This document shows positions 61,122 to 64,000 of a DNA stretch of 64,000 nt, piece after piece. This stretch comes from Nemania diffusa (lineage: Eukaryota; Ascomycota; Sordariomycetes; Xylariales; Xylariaceae), in assembly GCA_038501195.1 (NCBI GenBank), contig JBBPUQ010000008.1, positions 1,932,501 to 1,996,500 on the forward strand, read 5' to 3'. Each line of letters opens with the position of its first letter. Position 1 is the first letter of the stretch. Under the pieces are notes generated by a model. The model had not been told where the DNA came from. It saw nothing but the letters and a program-made list of their open reading frames with translations, and made no database searches. The translations under genes were made by a program, and so were the position numbers.

Positions 61122-62289
61122 TTTCGAGACTTAGCTCATGGAGAGGGCGTTGACCACATGGATGTATGTTTTTCTAGAAAAGATAAACAAAGACGGTGAA
61201 TAGACAGGGGATGTGAAGCATGAGGCTAGAATCTGGATCGTGACCTCCTTCTCTTCCCCTAGATCTTAGTTAGTATGCAAAATTCGCTATTCCGACTTCG
61301 ATGCTAGGGCTAAGGTTAGTCATATTATGTTGGTGTTGCACGTTATATGATCGAACCGATTTTAAGCACATTTGAACAATCCTTTGCGTGGCTACCGGAA
61401 GGGGGTATATGTCGTGTTTGTAAGCTCCTAGAGGAAGACTATGATGACCTGTGCTTGAGTTGTCCACTTCTCAATGTGCACCTAGAAAGAGGGGATCATG
61501 TCGAGCTAGATGCTCAACTATCAAATAACGGCCTTAGGACATTCCTCTCGGGATACATAATCAGGGTTTAGTCAATCACCATATGCGCGTCGGATTGCAA
61601 TTGCCACGCTCGGCAACGGATAAGTAAAATGAGAACAGCAAACTGAGAGGATGAGGCATGCGATATGGTCGTAGTCACCCTGTGGCCACGCGTATGGATA
61701 CATTTGTATCGAGTTATGAATCAACACTAACAAACCTGACTGTTCCATTTCCTATAAGGCTATGTACCACGACATAACCTGACACATCGTGTTCAAGTTC
61801 CCAGAGACGTGCCCAATACCCGACACGCATTGCTTCATGATAGCGAATACAACAACATATCCAAGGTACACTGAAAATGGGACGAATTGAGAGTAGGAGA
61901 GCTCGGGGCTGCCAATGCTGTACTATCGGAGATGCCAATGTATCTATAGACTACATTGCATGTGCGTCTTGTTGAAACCACGGCAGCGTTATGGGTATAT
62001 AATATTTTACATAGTGCTGTACATGTAGTTTATACTACGAGATGGTAGCGATTTGTGGTGACGCCCTCATTTTATTCGTTTGGCTGAAACCCCCGCGATG
62101 CGGCAGCATCTCCCAGATGCATTATTTAGCTGACGTAGAGACGTGTATCGTGTGCCTAGACTCGACCGTACCAGTCCGCGCTTTATTTGTCCTAGATAGG
62201 TAGAGTCGCGGAGGGCTGGGTCGGTAGCGTGGCAACTCAATCTGGTCGCAGCTCTGATAGATATCTGATATGAACTCCAAACTAAAGTA
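61122..62289. other. Intergenic, nothing firm
   Basis: About 1.2 kb. One ATG-started frame (61347-61571, 74 codons) contains two CxxC pairs (CRVC and CLSC, 10 residues apart) that could bind zinc, but it has no other support. Otherwise I see nothing. Confidence 0.4.
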
Positions 62290-62604
62290 TCATAGCCGAT
62301 TTCTGTATTCTTGGGGGAGGTTCATGCCAACCCTCCGCGCACTCAGTCGGATGCGTTCTTCCTCTTCCATATTCATGCCGGGGTTATATCGTTCTACCAA
62401 CGTGACGTATTGACGCTGGGCCTTTAGATACCGTATGAATTGCTCGGCCTGACCAATCGTATTTTCCTGAGAGGCACCGTTGGAGAAGCTCTGTCGCAAT
62501 GTCTTGTGGAGGGGTGACCTCGTATCTGTTGACGAAAGAGGCCGAGGAGGAAGCTCCCGTAGGAAGGTCCGGTATAAAGACCGCAATCGGGCTGGCTGCG
62601 ACAT
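62290..62604 (-). CDS. FMC1: FMC1-like mitochondrial ATP synthase assembly factor (LYR family)
   Basis: 104 residues from ATG at 62604 (MSQPARLRSLYRTFLRELPPR). The frame is open another 79 codons upstream, but that part reads like non-coding sequence and the inner ATG matches the family start. Seen: the LYR motif (SLYRTFLR, residues 8-15), then AEQFIRYLKAQRQYVTLVERYNPG and RLSARRVGMNLP, a conserved block of fungal FMC1-like proteins. FMC1 is a matrix protein needed, at least in yeast at high temperature, for assembly of the F1 part of ATP synthase. No intron. Divergent from a mitochondrial GTPase gene 297 bp away. Confidence 0.75.
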   Translation of the reverse strand: MSQPARLRSLYRTFLRELPPRPLSSTDTRSPLHKTLRQSFSNGASQENTIGQAEQFIRYLKAQRQYVTLVERYNPGMNMEEEERIRLSARRVGMNLPQEYRNRL

Positions 62605-62901
62605 GGTGGCCTGGTCGCTGAAGGTTGATTGAGTTGAATGCAGTTGTGTAAGCAAGTAGCTGAGAATTGGCTCTCCTCTTAGGATGTTGCGACGAAGCTT
62701 AGGTACATTGGTACCTACAAAGTGCCTAGTCGGCGACCTGATAAGGTAATCAGAAGGCCCGATAAGAAACGATAACGTCAAATCAGATAAACGTGGGATA
62801 AGGTGATTCTTAAGAAACCTACTTAGGTATCTAGAGATCATTTAGGTACCTGCCTACATGGTTAAGAGTACTTGAAATGTCTCTGTAGTAATGTCATATG
62901 G
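62605..62901. promoter_or_regulatory. Bidirectional promoter between two mitochondrial genes
   Basis: 297 bp between start codons of the FMC1-like gene and the EngB-family GTPase. Both products are predicted to work in mitochondria, so co-regulation is plausible. It contains GGTACCTACA and GGTACCTGCCTACA words resembling those upstream of the AflR-type gene. Confidence 0.5.
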
Positions 62902-64000
62902 ATGATGCTGCATACGACATCGCTGCAGCTCAAGGCGCTTCTAGCAATGCCCACAGCGCTCCGGCCAGTGCTGCTGCTAGGCGCATTTGCACCATGCAGG
63001 TCACAATGGACGCAGTCCCGATTCTTCGCATCCTCTCTACCTTACAGCGCCCCCAAACATCCTAATGTCGCCGCCCTTGTTATACCCGAGTTTCGAACCG
63101 CCTCGATCGCCGAGATTACCCCCGAGGATTTATTCAAAACATCATCACTGACTTCTGCACCTGGCCAACCTCTGGAGGGGGAGTTGACCAAACTATACAC
63201 CAAGAATCCCGCGACGTTCGTGTACGCCGAATCCGACTTCTATAAACTGAAGAAGAATACTCGCGTCCCCGAGGTGTGTGTTCTGGGCCGTTCGAATGTC
63301 GGGAAGTCATCTTTCGTAAACGGACTAGCCCATCGTCCGAACAACGGCTTGGCATTTGTTAGCAGTAAGGCCGGGAAGACGAGGTCTATCAATATGTATG
63401 GATTTGGTCCAGCCCCGACGATAAAGGAGCTGCAAGCCCAGGGTTCCCGTTACAAGGACGAGGATATACCAATTCACACATTCCACCTTGTTGATATGCC
63501 TGGCTATGGCCATGCATCGCTGAAAGAATGGGGAAAGAACATCTCCTTATACTTGAATAAGAGGAGTGCTGTGAAGGGCGCGATCCTCTTGATTGATGCT
63601 GAGGTGGGCCCAAAGGATTCAGACCTTCATTTGCTTCAGGTTCTCTGTACCGCCCAACTGAAGACGGCTATCGTCCTAACGAAGGCGGATAAGGTCAAGA
63701 AAGGGTTGGAAGGGTTACGCGCGACATGCAAAAAGGTCTGGGATGCTCTCCATACCATTGAAACGAGGACTACAGAAGGCACTTGGGTCTGGGAGAAGGA
63801 CGTTTATGTTACCGCGGTGGGTGCGAGAGACTCCAACGTAGTGAGGTCAACAGTAACTACAGCAAGACTTGCCGTGGCTCGGTTAGCTGGGCTCGTGACA
63901 GACGAGCGGCCCGATGTTGCGAAGAATCAGAGGTGGTCTGGTAAGATGGTATCATTCGACGATTTACAGTACGCCCCCAGTAAAAGCGATGTCCCCGAGA
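62902..64000 (+). CDS. Mitochondrial EngB/YihA-family GTPase (MRX8-like), partial
   Basis: Circularly conserved GTP-binding protein of the EngB group, implicated in ribosome assembly or mitochondrial translation. The frame is open from ATG 62902 (first ATG after an in-frame stop) through the window end, at least 366 codons, so the 3' end is missing. The N-terminus is rich in Leu, Ala and Arg and ends near QSRFFASS, a typical matrix-targeting and cleavage pattern. GTPase motifs: G1 GRSNVGKS (129-136), G3 DMPGYG (198-203), G4 TKAD (260-263), G5-like TAVGA. A fungal insertion (about 160-185) separates G1 from G3. No intron is needed in the part seen. Confidence 0.85.
   Translation, partial: MMLHTTSLQLKALLAMPTALRPVLLLGAFAPCRSQWTQSRFFASSLPYSAPKHPNVAALVIPEFRTASIAEITPEDLFKTSSLTSAPGQPLEGELTKLYTKNPATFVYAESDFYKLKKNTRVPEVCVLGRSNVGKSSFVNGLAHRPNNGLAFVSSKAGKTRSINMYGFGPAPTIKELQAQGSRYKDEDIPIHTFHLVDMPGYGHASLKEWGKNISLYLNKRSAVKGAILLIDAEVGPKDSDLHLLQVLCTAQLKTAIVLTKADKVKKGLEGLRATCKKVWDALHTIETRTTEGTWVWEKDVYVTAVGARDSNVVRSTVTTARLAVARLAGLVTDERPDVAKNQRWSGKMVSFDDLQYAPSKSDVPE

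Noticed and set aside
61347..61571. 74-codon frame with two CxxC pairs
   Set aside because: No further support, and isolated CxxC pairs arise by chance.

Overview
The window looks like part of a nuclear chromosome of a filamentous ascomycete (Pezizomycotina). Short genes carry 50-120 bp introns with CTAAC-type branch points, there are two Zn2Cys6 regulators and several secondary-metabolism-type enzymes, and compact GC-balanced gene islands alternate with extremely AT-rich 'deserts' of the kind made by repeat-induced point mutation (RIP: C to T and G to A in repeats). No species is assigned.

Layout. 1-10416, 16332-33205 and, less extremely, 33206-37360 and 44650-50948 are AT deserts (positions 1-420 hold only 4 G/C). 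A pristine Ty1/copia retrotransposon sits inside the first desert at 10417-16331: two 308-bp LTRs differing at one base, TGTTGG...CCAACA ends, a 5-bp TAATT target duplication, and two long open frames (gag-like, then gag-protease-integrase-RT-RNase H). The main result is that part of the surrounding desert can be decoded. 19393-25267 is a full-length copy of the same copia family in reverse orientation, with nearly every C and G turned into T and A. Its two LTRs are also exactly 308 bp and it has its own TAAAT target duplication. Partial relics of the same family lie at about 420-3300 and 27110-29780. The intact element is also saturated, in all reading frames and in non-coding parts, with the palindrome CGTACG (about 60 copies by eye, about 30 of them TCGTACGA), a DNA- or RNA-level signal that protein coding does not explain.

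Gene island 1 (37.4-44.6 kb): a mitochondrial phosphate carrier (MIR1 type) with an unusual spliced-on N-terminal exon; an MDR quinone-oxidoreductase-like enzyme with a probable GC-AG intron; and, divergent from it, a Zn2Cys6 regulator. The next AT block (44591-50948) is flanked by a 15-bp perfect direct repeat and begins with (TGGT)5 and a GC-rich hairpin.

Gene island 2 (51.0-64.0 kb): an AflR-domain Zn2Cys6 regulator, a cytochrome P450 pseudogene, an SDR, an NmrA-like protein, a FAD-oxidase relic and a second SDR. This looks like the decayed or dispersed remains of a secondary-metabolite locus next to a RIP desert. The right edge is conserved housekeeping DNA: a divergent pair of mitochondrial genes, FMC1-like (ATP synthase assembly) and an EngB-family GTPase that runs off the window end.

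Gene models were spliced by hand from consensus sites and frame continuity. They are predictions without transcript support.
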